DNA of 64,000 nucleotides from Paraburkholderia ribeironis (GTDB lineage Bacteria; Pseudomonadota; Gammaproteobacteria; Burkholderiales; Burkholderiaceae), in the NCBI RefSeq assembly GCF_900019265.1, contig NZ_CYGX02000059.1, forward strand, positions 20,707 through 84,706, written 5' to 3'. The position numbers and the translations under genes were made by a program. Positions 25,174 to 34,711 of the stretch are shown here, one piece after another. Below the pieces are notes generated by a model that was given only the letters and a program-made list of their open reading frames with translations, searched no databases and was not told where the DNA came from. Position 1 is the stretch's first letter; every line of letters begins with the position of its first letter.

Positions 25174-28100
25174 TCACTTCAGGCCGAAATCCACGCGCGT
25201 GGTCGCGCCCTTGTCCTTGATGCCGTCCGCGTTCAGCTTCGGCGCTACGATGAATACGCGGCTGCTGTCGATCTTGCCCTCCAGGTACTGCTGCACGCTC
25301 TGCGCCCGCTGTTGCGCGAGCTGGCGCAAGCTGGCGTCGTCGATCGGCGCGTTGGCGGCAAGCGCGCTCTTCATGTCGTCGTCCGGCAGGCTCTTGGTCA
25401 GGCCGATGAAGTTGCGCGGCTTCTTGAAGTCGGCGGACTTGTAGGCCTTGCTCAGATACTTGTCGTAGTCTTTCTGATCGACTGTGACGGTCGACACATC
25501 GACGCTCTCGCCGTTGCCCACCACGTCCTTGATCTTCTGCTGCTTGACGAGGCGCTCGACATACTGGGTGCGCAACGCCGGCTCGTCGATTGCGGGATCG
25601 ACGCGGCCAATCAGGTCGATGCGGACCGACGGCTTGTCGGCCAGCGCCTTGACGATCGTATCGAGCTTTTGGGTGTCGGCGTCCGTGAGCTTCGCCAAAC
25701 CCGGCTCGAACTCCACATAGCCCAGTTCCTCGCCGCTGCCGCCGAACGCGTGCGCGATCAGCGTGAACGGCGCGGTCACCGCCTTTTCCAGCAGATTGAG
25801 CACCGCATGCCAGATCAGGCCGCCGATACTGAACTCGGGATTCGACAGCGAACCGGACACCGGTAGATTCACATCGATTTCGCCGCGCGAGTTTTTCAGG
25901 AGCGAGATCGCGAAACGCACCGGCAGTTTGGTCGCCGTATCGTTTTCGACGCGGTCGCCGAACGTGAGCTGAGAGATGAACAGGTGGTTGTTGGCGGTCA
26001 ACTGATTGTTTTCGAGCTTGTAGTGCACGTCGACATTCAGCTTGCCCTTGATGATCGGATAACCGACATATTTCACCGAATACGGCGCGAGGTTGGTCAA
26101 TTCGATGTCATGCGCGATCCCGGTCAGATCGAGCGATGGTTGCGCGATGAGCGGATTGACCGTGCCGCGAATCGACAGCGGACCGTTGGCCGCCAGCTTC
26201 GCGGCGACATCGACCGGCGCGGGGGTGGTCGACTGCGTGCCGAACGCGCCGACCGTGCCCTGGATGCCGACCAGATTGGCGGTGTAATTCGGCTTGATGA
26301 AGTTGTCCGTGTAAGTGACACGGCCCTGCTGCAGCACCAGTTGCCCGAAGTGCAGCTTGACCGGGCTCTGCGGCGGCGTAGCGGCCGTGACGGTGGCGGG
26401 CGTGGCCGACGAGACCGGCGCCGACGCGGCAGCGGCTGCCGCCGCCGATGCCGCGGGCGGTGTCAGCGGTATGGGCTCGGCGCCGCTCTTCTCGCGCGTC
26501 AGCGATTGCGCCGCGCCGCTTTCATGCGCGACCACGTCTCTCAGATTGAGCTTGCCTTGCGCGTCTAGCAGCACGCGCCCGTAGAACTTCGTGAACGTGA
26601 CGCGGCCCGCGTCCACCGACGTGCCGTGCTCGTCGTAATTGGCCTTCAGGTTCGACAGCGCGAGCGAGCCCCAGCTGGCGAACGGGTCCGAGGTTGCCTT
26701 GTCGAGCATGCGCACGTCGACCAGCGCCATGTCGCCGCGGTAACTCGCCTGCAACGACTTCGCCTGCGTCACCGCGAGATCGCCGTTCGCGTTGAGCAGC
26801 GCGCTCGCGACCACCGCATTCAGCGCGCTGCCGAAGTACGGTTCGAAGGCCGCCGCGTCGAGCCGGTTCGCGTTCACCTTGACGGCCACCTTGAGCGGCG
26901 TCGCCGTGACGTCGCCCTTTATGCCGAGCGTGCCTTTCTTGTTCAGCGTGGCTTGCAGATCGACCGGCAGCGGCCGGCTGAGGTCGTCGCTGATCTGCTG
27001 CACCTTCAGTTGCAGCGGCGTGATGCTCAGCTTCACCGGATGCGGCGTGGTGTTGTCCGTGACGTTGACGGTCGCGTCCTTCAGCGTCAGCTCGCCGATC
27101 TTGTAGTGCCACGCGGGCCCTTCGGCGTGGGCCTGCTTGACCGCGCGGATCGCGGTGCGCTTCTGCTCGGTCTGGTGCGGACCGGCGAGCGACGCGAGGT
27201 TGATGCTGCCGTCTTTCAGACGCTGCGCGTCGAGTGCGAGACCGGTCGTGGCGACGCTGGTGACATCGGCCATTCGCGCGGCCACGTCCACCTGCTTGAC
27301 CGTCACGCTGCCTTGCGCGAGCGAGACCACCGGCTCCCTGGCGCCAGGCGCGGCCAGCTTCAGCGATTGCAGATCGAGTTGCGTATCGGCGACCATCACG
27401 GCCGCTGGCGATTTCGACCAGTTCGCATCGATATTGGTCGTCGCGGAAAGCGCGCCGTCCACCACCTGCGCCGCCGTCGTGGTGTCGAGATAAGGCTGCA
27501 GCCGCGACAGATTCAACGACTTCAGATCGAGCTTGGCGCTCGCGGTCTTCGCCGCGAGGCCGAGCGTGCCCTCGGCACCAAGTGAACCGCCGCCGTCGCG
27601 AAGCTCGGTGTTCAGCGTGTAGCGTGCGGGCGCGGTGGCGAGCGTCGAAAAATCATTCAGCGTGACCGCGAGTTTTTGCAGGCCGAGATCGACCGGCCGC
27701 GAGGCTGCGTCGTCGTGGACATTGACGGTGCCGTCGTCGAGCACGAAGCGTTTGATCGACAGGTCCATAGGGGCGGTGGCCTTGTCGGTGGCCTTGTCGG
27801 TGGCCTTGGCCGGTGCGCCGGATGCCGCGGCCGGCGCGCTCGCCGCAGGCTTTTGCGCAGGCTTTTCCGCAGCCTTCGCGGACGCCTCCGCGTCAGGCGC
27901 CGCGGGTGTCGACGCCAACATCCGCTCGACGCTTAGTACACCGTCCTTGTCGCGTGCGAGATTGGCGCTCGGCGCGTCGATACGGATTTCATCGAAGTGA
28001 TAGAGGCTCTTCAGCGGCTCGAGCGTCGCAGCGGCCACGTGCAACGCGCGGGCTGCGAAGAATGGCGCCTTGCCCTGATCCTGCAAGTCCACGTCGTTCA

Positions 28101-28974
28101 TGTCGACGGTGCCCGTCACGCGCAACGAGGGCGTGTCGTTGGACATCACGAAGTTGAGCTTGAGATCGGTGGACAGCTTGCCGGACTGCACGATCACCGG
28201 CAGTTTCGTCGGCACGTAGGACACGAGGCGCGGCACGTCGAGCCCGTCGAAGCGCAGCGACACTTCCGACTCGCGCGACGCCGCGAACGGCTTGGTCTTG
28301 CCGTCGATCGCGAGCGGACTGCCGTCGATGCGCGCACGCAGCAACGGCTCGACGAAGATGTCGGTTTTCGAAGGCAGCGTGGCGATGAACGGAATGCCGA
28401 GCTTCCATTGATCGATCACGTGAGTCGCGCCGAGCAGTTTGTCGTCGAACGTGATCCGGCCGTTTTCGAGGCGAATGTTCGATACGGAGAACAGCGTCGG
28501 CTTGTTATCGGGCTTGGCAGGCTGTTTGGCGAACTTGTCGATCAGGTCGGTGAAATTGAAGCGCTGCGCATCGTAGCGAACGAGATGAAAACGCGGCGAG
28601 TCCACCTGTACCTTGTTGACGATCGGCGCGCCGCGAAACAGCGAAGTCCATGACGGCTGCACGATGAGCCGCGAAATATCCACGAAATCGCCCGCGCCGC
28701 CGCGCTCGCCGATATGCACGTTATTGGCTTCGAATCTGAGCGTGTAGGGATTGAGCGCAATGCGGCCGATCGTGGCGGGGCGATCGAGCTGCTTGCTGAG
28801 CTGTTGCTCGGCAATGTGGCGAATCAGCGGCGGCGCCGCGAAAAAGCCGAGCAGACCGATTACTACGAAAAAGATCAGCAGACCTACGAGAACACGTCGC
28901 GTGCGACGTGACTGCGCGACCTCGCGCACGGTCTTCATGGAAGAAGCGAGTGATGCTTTATTGAGGCTTGCCAT
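25174..28974 (-). CDS. Very large DUF748 (AsmA-like) envelope protein
   Basis: A 1266-residue protein. One N-terminal membrane helix (residues about 28-48) is followed by a long chain of beta-rich repeats typical of DUF748/AsmA-like proteins (early motif TIGRIALNPYTLRFEANNV; late segment LAPYSVKYVGYPIIKGKLNV). Two Ala/Pro/Lys-rich linkers interrupt it, one with ATDKATDKATA. These proteins are anchored in the inner membrane and project into the periplasm; lipid transport between membranes is proposed for the family. The start at 28974 was chosen as the last ATG giving a normal basic leader before the helix; 28938 and upstream starts are also possible. Confidence 0.85.
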   Translation of the reverse strand: MASLNKASLASSMKTVREVAQSRRTRRVLVGLLIFFVVIGLLGFFAAPPLIRHIAEQQLSKQLDRPATIGRIALNPYTLRFEANNVHIGERGGAGDFVDISRLIVQPSWTSLFRGAPIVNKVQVDSPRFHLVRYDAQRFNFTDLIDKFAKQPAKPDNKPTLFSVSNIRLENGRITFDDKLLGATHVIDQWKLGIPFIATLPSKTDIFVEPLLRARIDGSPLAIDGKTKPFAASRESEVSLRFDGLDVPRLVSYVPTKLPVIVQSGKLSTDLKLNFVMSNDTPSLRVTGTVDMNDVDLQDQGKAPFFAARALHVAAATLEPLKSLYHFDEIRIDAPSANLARDKDGVLSVERMLASTPAAPDAEASAKAAEKPAQKPAASAPAAASGAPAKATDKATDKATAPMDLSIKRFVLDDGTVNVHDDAASRPVDLGLQKLAVTLNDFSTLATAPARYTLNTELRDGGGSLGAEGTLGLAAKTASAKLDLKSLNLSRLQPYLDTTTAAQVVDGALSATTNIDANWSKSPAAVMVADTQLDLQSLKLAAPGAREPVVSLAQGSVTVKQVDVAARMADVTSVATTGLALDAQRLKDGSINLASLAGPHQTEQKRTAIRAVKQAHAEGPAWHYKIGELTLKDATVNVTDNTTPHPVKLSITPLQLKVQQISDDLSRPLPVDLQATLNKKGTLGIKGDVTATPLKVAVKVNANRLDAAAFEPYFGSALNAVVASALLNANGDLAVTQAKSLQASYRGDMALVDVRMLDKATSDPFASWGSLALSNLKANYDEHGTSVDAGRVTFTKFYGRVLLDAQGKLNLRDVVAHESGAAQSLTREKSGAEPIPLTPPAASAAAAAAASAPVSSATPATVTAATPPQSPVKLHFGQLVLQQGRVTYTDNFIKPNYTANLVGIQGTVGAFGTQSTTPAPVDVAAKLAANGPLSIRGTVNPLIAQPSLDLTGIAHDIELTNLAPYSVKYVGYPIIKGKLNVDVHYKLENNQLTANNHLFISQLTFGDRVENDTATKLPVRFAISLLKNSRGEIDVNLPVSGSLSNPEFSIGGLIWHAVLNLLEKAVTAPFTLIAHAFGGSGEELGYVEFEPGLAKLTDADTQKLDTIVKALADKPSVRIDLIGRVDPAIDEPALRTQYVERLVKQQKIKDVVGNGESVDVSTVTVDQKDYDKYLSKAYKSADFKKPRNFIGLTKSLPDDDMKSALAANAPIDDASLRQLAQQRAQSVQQYLEGKIDSSRVFIVAPKLNADGIKDKGATTRVDFGLK

Positions 28975-29201
28975 GCTCGGTTTGGGTAATGCGGCGGCAA
29001 GCCCGCCGCGAAAACGAAAATCCCGCAAACGGCAGTATAAGTCGTGAACGTGACAGCGGATAGGAATGTCAGTCGCGGCTCGACCATCCGAGCCGCGCGA
29101 TTGCGTCACATGTCCGTCGCGGCGGAGCGCCGGACACGCGACGTTTGATGCGTCATGCGTGCGTAGCTGTCATATCACTGACGCATTGCGTAGCCACGCT
29201 T

Positions 29202-29290
29202 CGTTGACGTATTTCATTGACACACATCATTGACACACATCATTGACACACATCATTGACACACATCATTGACGCACTTCATTGACGCAC
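29202..29290. repeat. 13-bp tandem repeat running into the 3' end of the DUF1254 gene
   Basis: Four identical units CATTGACACACAT (29215-29266) are flanked by a diverged copy on the left and two on the right. The right-hand copies supply the TGA stop and last codons of the DUF1254 gene (stop 29279-29281). Confidence 0.9.
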
Positions 29291-30715
29291 AACAGCCGGC
29301 GGTTGCCAGCTGCCGTCGGTGGCTTGCGGCTTCGGTGCGTAGAGACGCAGCACCAGTTGCAGATCGGCGCGCGGCGCCGGCAGCCAGTTGCCGTTCTTGA
29401 CACGCGTGGATGACACGATCACATCAAGCGAGCCGTCGCGATTGCGGCGCGCGCCGTTGCGATCGCTGACTGCGAGACGGGCTGGGGCACTTTCGCTCAA
29501 CGCGCCATCTTTGGTATAGGCGGTGATCGACCAGAAGCCGCGCACCGGCGGCAACTGGTTCGACGCAAAGTGAATCACGTAGCGGTTCGCGCCGTGCAGC
29601 GCATGGCCGTCGCTGTCCTGCGAGACGACCGCGCGCACTTCGTCGTCCTTGGTGCCGATGCCCAGCTGCGCACTCGCGGCATACGCGCGCAATGAGTAGT
29701 CGGGGCCGTAGTTGCCCACGCCTTCGCCGAACCAGCTCCAGCCATTGGCGCTCAGCAGATTGGACGGCGGCGTGACCACGCGGTCGTGCCCCTCGGCGAG
29801 ACCCGCCGCGATGGCATCGGGCGTGCTTGGCAGCTTCACCGGCTCGCCCGGCGTTACCCCGAGGTCCGCGAGAAATTTCAGCGCATGGGGATCGGCCGGT
29901 GTCGGCGGATTGTCAGGCAAGGCGTCCGCGAGACGGGTGAAGAAGCCGGTCGCGTCGAGCGCGGCAACCTGCGCGGCCGGCGTGCCGCTCGTGCCATTCC
30001 CGCTGCTCGTGCCGATCGCGATATCGGCGGCATTGCCGCGCGGCGGCGTCATCGACGCCCCGGACGCATCAGCCGCGTAGACGCTCAGCGGTGCGACGCG
30101 AATCGCGCGTTGCAGCTTGCGCACCGCTGCCAGGTCGCGTGCGCCGTTCGACTGGATGCGCACGCTCACCCACGCATTGCGGGTCGGCACGTCGACGCGC
30201 TTCACGCCCTTGGGCAGCTCGCCCTGCCAGCCCGGGCCGACGAACGCGATGCTTTGCGCCTTGATGCCCCTCGCGTTGGTCGCGAACTGCGAGCTGGTCG
30301 ACCACACGACGTTGGTCCACATATCGAGCACGCGAGCATCGACATAGCGGCCGTGCGAGTCGGGTAGCGCAATGATCACCGGCTCGCTGCCGACGTCGAG
30401 CCAGCCGGTCGAGTCGAGTGTGTCGAGGCTGGGCTGCGACGGATTGGACGCGCCGATCGGCGGCAACGCCTGCGCGTGGCGCAGCGTATTGATGGGCGCC
30501 TGGCCCGGACCGGTGCCGAGCGCCGCGTCGCACGCGACGCCCATCAGCACCAGCGGATAGCCGAATACGTATGAGTCGGCGACTTCATCGCCGATCCAGC
30601 CGGTAGTCTTTTGCGTTGCGGACGGGTTCGACGCACAACCGGCCAGAAGTGCGAGGCCGGCGAACGATGCGCAGGCCCAGTGAATCGAAAACGGTTCTCG
30701 GCGATTTTTTATCAT
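29279..30715 (-). CDS. DUF1254/DUF1214 family lipoprotein
   Basis: A 478-residue protein with a lipobox (LALLAGC, Cys near residue 27). The N-terminal DUF1254 region has ADSYVFGYPLVLMGV, and a central segment has YVDARVLDMWTNVVWSTSSQF. The C-terminal DUF1214 region has WSITAYTKDG and LQLVLRLYAPKP. The biochemical role of the family is not established. The start was chosen to give a standard lipoprotein signal peptide; the frame extends 37 codons further upstream. The gene stands alone. Confidence 0.83.
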   Translation of the reverse strand: MIKNRREPFSIHWACASFAGLALLAGCASNPSATQKTTGWIGDEVADSYVFGYPLVLMGVACDAALGTGPGQAPINTLRHAQALPPIGASNPSQPSLDTLDSTGWLDVGSEPVIIALPDSHGRYVDARVLDMWTNVVWSTSSQFATNARGIKAQSIAFVGPGWQGELPKGVKRVDVPTRNAWVSVRIQSNGARDLAAVRKLQRAIRVAPLSVYAADASGASMTPPRGNAADIAIGTSSGNGTSGTPAAQVAALDATGFFTRLADALPDNPPTPADPHALKFLADLGVTPGEPVKLPSTPDAIAAGLAEGHDRVVTPPSNLLSANGWSWFGEGVGNYGPDYSLRAYAASAQLGIGTKDDEVRAVVSQDSDGHALHGANRYVIHFASNQLPPVRGFWSITAYTKDGALSESAPARLAVSDRNGARRNRDGSLDVIVSSTRVKNGNWLPAPRADLQLVLRLYAPKPQATDGSWQPPAVVRQ

Positions 30716-31091
30716 TCGTTCAGAAAGCGGAACGTGCGGTCCAGGGGATGCCGGTGCGTTGCGATCTCTGCGTGCGTGGTCTCCCAGAACCCAGCGCAGC
30801 CAGTCCGCGATCCGCGATGCCGACAACAGTCGGTTGTATCGTATCCTTGCTCACCAGGCAAGCGCAAAGGCATGAATTGCGCCAGGCGATCCGGGCGTGG
30901 TATGCACGTGGACCGTTCTCCGAAGGGGTGGCAATTTTTGGCGCACCCGCCGGCTCGTACGATATGTGTCAACCTTGCAGGTTGGGCGACGCCGATTAGC
31001 TCTTTCGGTCCTTTGCGGTCCTTTGCGCCCTTCTTCGTCCTTGTTCGTCCCGTTTCGTCCTGTTTCGTCCTTTCGTATCCGGAGCGCCCCG
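30716..31091. other. Divergent intergenic region, DUF1254 gene / PaiB-like gene
   Basis: About 375 bp with no protein-like frame. It holds the two divergent promoters and a pyrimidine-rich 10-bp repeat next to the PaiB-like start. Confidence 0.5.
31013..31075 (+). repeat. Pyrimidine-rich ~10-bp repeat in the leader of the PaiB-like gene
   Basis: About seven degenerate units of roughly 10 bp on TTTCGTCC/TTTGCGGTCC, ending 16 bp before the ATG at 31092. The period matches one DNA helical turn. Confidence 0.7.
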
Positions 31092-31787
31092 ATGTATATG
31101 CCCGCCCATTTCGAAGAGAACCGTCCAGAGGTTCTCCACCGCCTGATCGCCGAGCAGCCGTTCGGCACGCTGATTACGAACGGCCCGAACGGGCTCGACG
31201 CGAACCATTTGCCATTCGACGCGCAGCTAGTCCCCGCAGGGGGCGACGCACAGCTGGTCCCCGCAGGGGACAATCCCGCGTCCCCCGCTCACACCCGCTG
31301 TATTCTCCGCGCCCACGTGGCGCGCGCCAATCCGGTCTGGCAAGAAGCCGCCACGCATCCCGACGCGCTCGTGATCTTCCAGGGCCCGGCCGCCTACATC
31401 TCGCCGAGCTGGTATCCGAGCAAGCATGAAGCGCATCGGCAGGTGCCGACCTATAACTACATGGTGGTGCACGCGCATGGCCGGATCGTCGTGCGCGACG
31501 ACGAGTCGTTCGTGCGTGGCCTGGTCGCACGGCTCACGCGCAAGATGGAAGCCGGCGAGCCGGTGCCGTGGAAGATGAGCGACGCGCCCGCCGACTTCAT
31601 CACGCAGATGCTCGGCGCGATCGTCGGAATCGAGATCGAGGTGACGCGTCTCGTCGGCAAATGGAAGCTCGGTCAGAACAAGGCCGCCGCCGACCGGCGC
31701 GGCGCGGCCGAAACGCTGCTGGCGCGCGCCGGCGAGCAACAGCGGGCCGTCGGCCAGGCCATGCTCGACGCGCCGCCCGCTCTCTGA
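31092..31787 (+). CDS. PaiB-like FMN-binding protein
   Basis: A 231-residue protein of the FMN-binding negative transcriptional regulator (PaiB) family. Family segments are MYMPAHFEE at the start, PFGTLIT, LVIFQGPAAYISPSWYPSK and VPTYNY(M)VVHAHG. A GGAG 8 bp upstream supports this start. Residues 44-61 are a 9-residue duplication (AQLVPAGGD/AQLVPAGDN) that looks like an in-frame repeat insertion in a loop. The physiological role in proteobacteria is unclear. Confidence 0.85.
   Translation: MYMPAHFEENRPEVLHRLIAEQPFGTLITNGPNGLDANHLPFDAQLVPAGGDAQLVPAGDNPASPAHTRCILRAHVARANPVWQEAATHPDALVIFQGPAAYISPSWYPSKHEAHRQVPTYNYMVVHAHGRIVVRDDESFVRGLVARLTRKMEAGEPVPWKMSDAPADFITQMLGAIVGIEIEVTRLVGKWKLGQNKAAADRRGAAETLLARAGEQQRAVGQAMLDAPPAL
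31221..31274. repeat. 27-bp direct duplication with palindromic GTCCCC core inside a gene
   Basis: Two 27-bp copies (31221-31247 and 31248-31274) share the core GTCCCCGCAGGGG, itself a near palindrome. They are in frame within the PaiB-like gene. The core closely matches the 24-bp repeat at 58396-58455. Confidence 0.85.
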
Positions 31788-31864
31788 GCGGACGGTTTCG
31801 CGCGGGTGGGCGGCTCGCCTCACGCGCCACACTTACGCGCCACGCCGTCGCCGCATCATCGTTG

Positions 31865-31895
31865 TTGACCTTCCCGTCATGGGAAGGTCGATACT
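31865..31895 (+). promoter_or_regulatory. CueR-type copper-responsive promoter
   Basis: TTGACC (-35, 31865-31870) and GATACT (-10, 31890-31895) are separated by 19 bp. Across the spacer lies a perfect dyad ACCTTCCC-GTCAT-GGGAAGGT (31868-31888). Over-long spacing with this dyad is the hallmark of MerR-family copper regulators acting on copA. No cueR gene is in the window. Confidence 0.92.
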
Positions 31896-31938
31896 GTATG
31901 CATGATGCGGCCCAATGCCGCCACGAGCCTTATCGATC

Positions 31939-34554
31939 ATGACCGAACTTGCCCACCCGCAGCGCGTCGCCGCGCCAGACGCCGCCCGTACCGTCGAATT
32001 CGACATCGGCGGAATGACGTGCGCGTCGTGCGCGATGCGCGTCGAGAAAGCGCTGGCCAAAGTACCCGGCGTTATGCGCGCGTCGGTCAATCTCGCCACC
32101 GAGCGGGCCCGCGTCGAAACCGACGCCACCGTCGACCCCGTCACACTCGCCGACGCCGTGCGCAAAGCGGGCTATGACGCGACGCCATCCGCCCGCGCCG
32201 ACGTCGCACCCGCACAAGCGCCGCAGCTCACCGAATTGGCGATCGGCGGCATGACCTGCGCGTCGTGCGCGCTGCGCGTCGAGAAAGCGCTGGCGAAAGT
32301 GCCGGGCGTCGCGAGCGCGTCGGTGAATCTGGCGACCGAAACCGCCAGCGTCCAGTTGGGCGGCGCAGCCTCCGACCCGCAAGCGCTGATTGCCGCAGTC
32401 AGAAAGGCGGGCTACGAAGCGACGCTGCTCGCATCGCCGGATGCGCCAGCCGCCACCGACACCAGCGACCGCGCCACCACCAGCGCCGCCGCGGACCGCA
32501 AGCGCGACGAGGCGCGCCGCGAACTGGCGGCCGTGCTCGCCTGCGCCGTGCTGACGCTGCCGCTTGTTGCACCGATGCTTGCGCCGATGCTCGGCGATTG
32601 GTTCGGCATGCATACGATGGTGCCGCCATGGCTGCAATTCGGACTCGCGTCGATCGTGCAGTTCGTGTTCGGCGCGCGCTTCTACCGCGCGGCCTACCGG
32701 GCCGTGCGCGCAGGCGCCGGCAACATGGACCTGCTGGTGGCGCTCGGCACGTCGGCGGCCTACGGGATCAGCGTCTACCAGCTCGCGGCGCATCCGGACG
32801 ACATGCTGCATCTGTATTTCGAAGCGTCGGCGGTCGTGATTACGCTGGTGCGTTTCGGCAAGTGGCTCGAAGCGCGCGCCAAACGGCAAACCACCGATGC
32901 GATCCGCGCGCTCAACGCGCTGCGCCCCGAGCGCGCACGCATTCGCGTCGGCACCGACGAGCGCGACGTGCCGCTCGCGCAAGTGCGCGTCGGCACGGTG
33001 GTGATCGTGCGTCCGGGCGAACGCGTGCCGGTCGACGGCGCGGTGCTCGAAGGCCGCACGCATATCGACGAATCGCTGATCACCGGCGAAAGTCTGCCGG
33101 TGCCGAAACAGGTTGCCGACGCGGTCACGGCCGGCTCGATCAACGGCGAAGGCGCGATCGCCGTGACCACCACCGCGATCGGCGCCGAAACGACGCTCGC
33201 GCGGATTATCCGTCTGGTGGAAAGCGCCCAGGCGGAAAAGGCGCCGATCCAGCGACTTGTCGACCGGGTCAGCGAAATCTTCGTGCCGGCGATTCTGGCG
33301 ATCGCCGCGCTCACGCTGGTCGGCTGGCTGATCGCTGGCACCAGCGGCGAAACCGCGATTCTGAACGCGGTCGCCGTGCTGGTGATCGCATGCCCGTGCG
33401 CGCTCGGGCTGGCGACGCCGGCCGCGATCATGGCCGGCACCGGCGTCGCGGCACGGCACGGCGTGCTGATCAAGGACGCCGAAGCGCTCGAGACCGCGCA
33501 TCGGGTAACGCTCGTCGCGTTCGACAAGACCGGCACGCTGACACTCGGCCAGCCGTCCATGACGGCGTTCGAACCGATCGGCGAGACCGGGCGCGACGAG
33601 GCACTGGCACTGGCCGCCGCGGTGCAGCGACACAGCGATCATCCGTTGGCGCGCGCCGTGGTCAAAGCATACGACGCGGCAGCGAGCCAGCCGGCGGCAA
33701 TCGATGACGACGCAGCGTCAACGCAACGCGCCGACCTCGTGACGCCCGCTCGCGTGCTGGCCCCTCAGGCGAGTGCCGCGCGAGCGGTCGCCGGCCGTGG
33801 CGTCGAAGCGGACATCGACGGCCGCACCCTCGCGCTCGGCAGCACGCGCTGGCTCAACGAACTCGGCATCGAGCTGGCGCCCGCGGTCGCCGCACGCGCG
33901 CACGAGCTCGAAGCCGCCGGCAACACCGTCTCGTGGCTCATGCAGCGCGATCGGCAAGCGCCCCGGGCGCTCGCGCTGACCGCTTTCGGCGACACCGTCA
34001 AGCCGACCGCCCGCGCCGCCGTCGAACGGCTGGCCCGCATGGGCATACAGAGCGTGCTCGTCACCGGCGACAACCGCGGCAGCGCGGCGAGCGTCGCCCG
34101 CGCACTCGGCATTGAAGAATTCCACGCCGAAGTGCTGCCCGACGACAAAGCCCGCGTGATCCGCGACCTGAAAATCCGCCGCGCCGGCATCGTCGCAATG
34201 GCGGGCGACGGCATCAACGATGCCCCCGCGCTCGCCGCCGCCGACATCGGCATCGCGATGGCGACCGGCACCGACGTCGCGATGCACGCGGCCGGCATCA
34301 CGTTGATGCGCGGCGACCCGGCACTCGTCGCCGACGCGATCGACATCTCGCGCAGAACCTGGCGCAAGATCCAGCAGAACCTGTTCTGGGCGTTCGTCTA
34401 CAACCTGATCGGCATCCCGCTGGCCGCCTTCGGTTGGCTCAATCCGATGCTCGCCGGCGCGGCGATGGCCTTTTCCAGCGTCAGTGTCGTCACCAACGCG
34501 CTGTTGCTGCGCACGTGGCGCGCAGCGCCCGGGCGCTCCGCGCGCCAGGCGTAA
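31939..34554 (+). CDS. copA: Copper-exporting P1B-type ATPase
   Basis: An 871-residue protein. Two N-terminal heavy-metal-binding domains carry GMTCASC (residues 25-31 and about 104-110). The TGES actuator motif, the metal-transport motif CPC (C485, C487) in the membrane, phosphorylation site D529 in DKTGTLT, and hinge GDGINDAP follow. Eight membrane helices are expected. It pumps Cu(I) out of the cytoplasm. Between the phosphorylation site and the nucleotide-binding part there is an Ala/Thr-rich stretch (around SQPAAIDDDAAST) that may be a loop expansion. The CueR-type promoter upstream predicts copper induction. An ATG 24 bp upstream is less likely. Confidence 0.95.
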   Translation: MTELAHPQRVAAPDAARTVEFDIGGMTCASCAMRVEKALAKVPGVMRASVNLATERARVETDATVDPVTLADAVRKAGYDATPSARADVAPAQAPQLTELAIGGMTCASCALRVEKALAKVPGVASASVNLATETASVQLGGAASDPQALIAAVRKAGYEATLLASPDAPAATDTSDRATTSAAADRKRDEARRELAAVLACAVLTLPLVAPMLAPMLGDWFGMHTMVPPWLQFGLASIVQFVFGARFYRAAYRAVRAGAGNMDLLVALGTSAAYGISVYQLAAHPDDMLHLYFEASAVVITLVRFGKWLEARAKRQTTDAIRALNALRPERARIRVGTDERDVPLAQVRVGTVVIVRPGERVPVDGAVLEGRTHIDESLITGESLPVPKQVADAVTAGSINGEGAIAVTTTAIGAETTLARIIRLVESAQAEKAPIQRLVDRVSEIFVPAILAIAALTLVGWLIAGTSGETAILNAVAVLVIACPCALGLATPAAIMAGTGVAARHGVLIKDAEALETAHRVTLVAFDKTGTLTLGQPSMTAFEPIGETGRDEALALAAAVQRHSDHPLARAVVKAYDAAASQPAAIDDDAASTQRADLVTPARVLAPQASAARAVAGRGVEADIDGRTLALGSTRWLNELGIELAPAVAARAHELEAAGNTVSWLMQRDRQAPRALALTAFGDTVKPTARAAVERLARMGIQSVLVTGDNRGSAASVARALGIEEFHAEVLPDDKARVIRDLKIRRAGIVAMAGDGINDAPALAAADIGIAMATGTDVAMHAAGITLMRGDPALVADAIDISRRTWRKIQQNLFWAFVYNLIGIPLAAFGWLNPMLAGAAMAFSSVSVVTNALLLRTWRAAPGRSARQA

Positions 34555-34611
34555 CGCGCATCGGCCATCCCGGCAGGGCCGCGTTCAATTACGGCCGGCT
34601 TTCAAATGTCC

Positions 34612-34638
34612 TAAAGGCGGTGCCGTCGCGGCCGTAAA
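34612..34638 (+). promoter_or_regulatory. Sigma-28 (FliA)-type promoter for the chemoreceptor
   Basis: TAAA (34612-34615), a 15-bp spacer, then GCCGTAAA (34631-34638). The consensus is TAAA-N15-GCCGATAA, so only two positions differ. It lies 73 bp before the chemoreceptor ATG. Confidence 0.75.
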
Positions 34639-34711
34639 CCAGACATCGACGCCGGCCATGCCCACGCGTGGCGCGAGCATTCGCGTGTCCACTTTTACTG
34701 CGCCCACTGCC

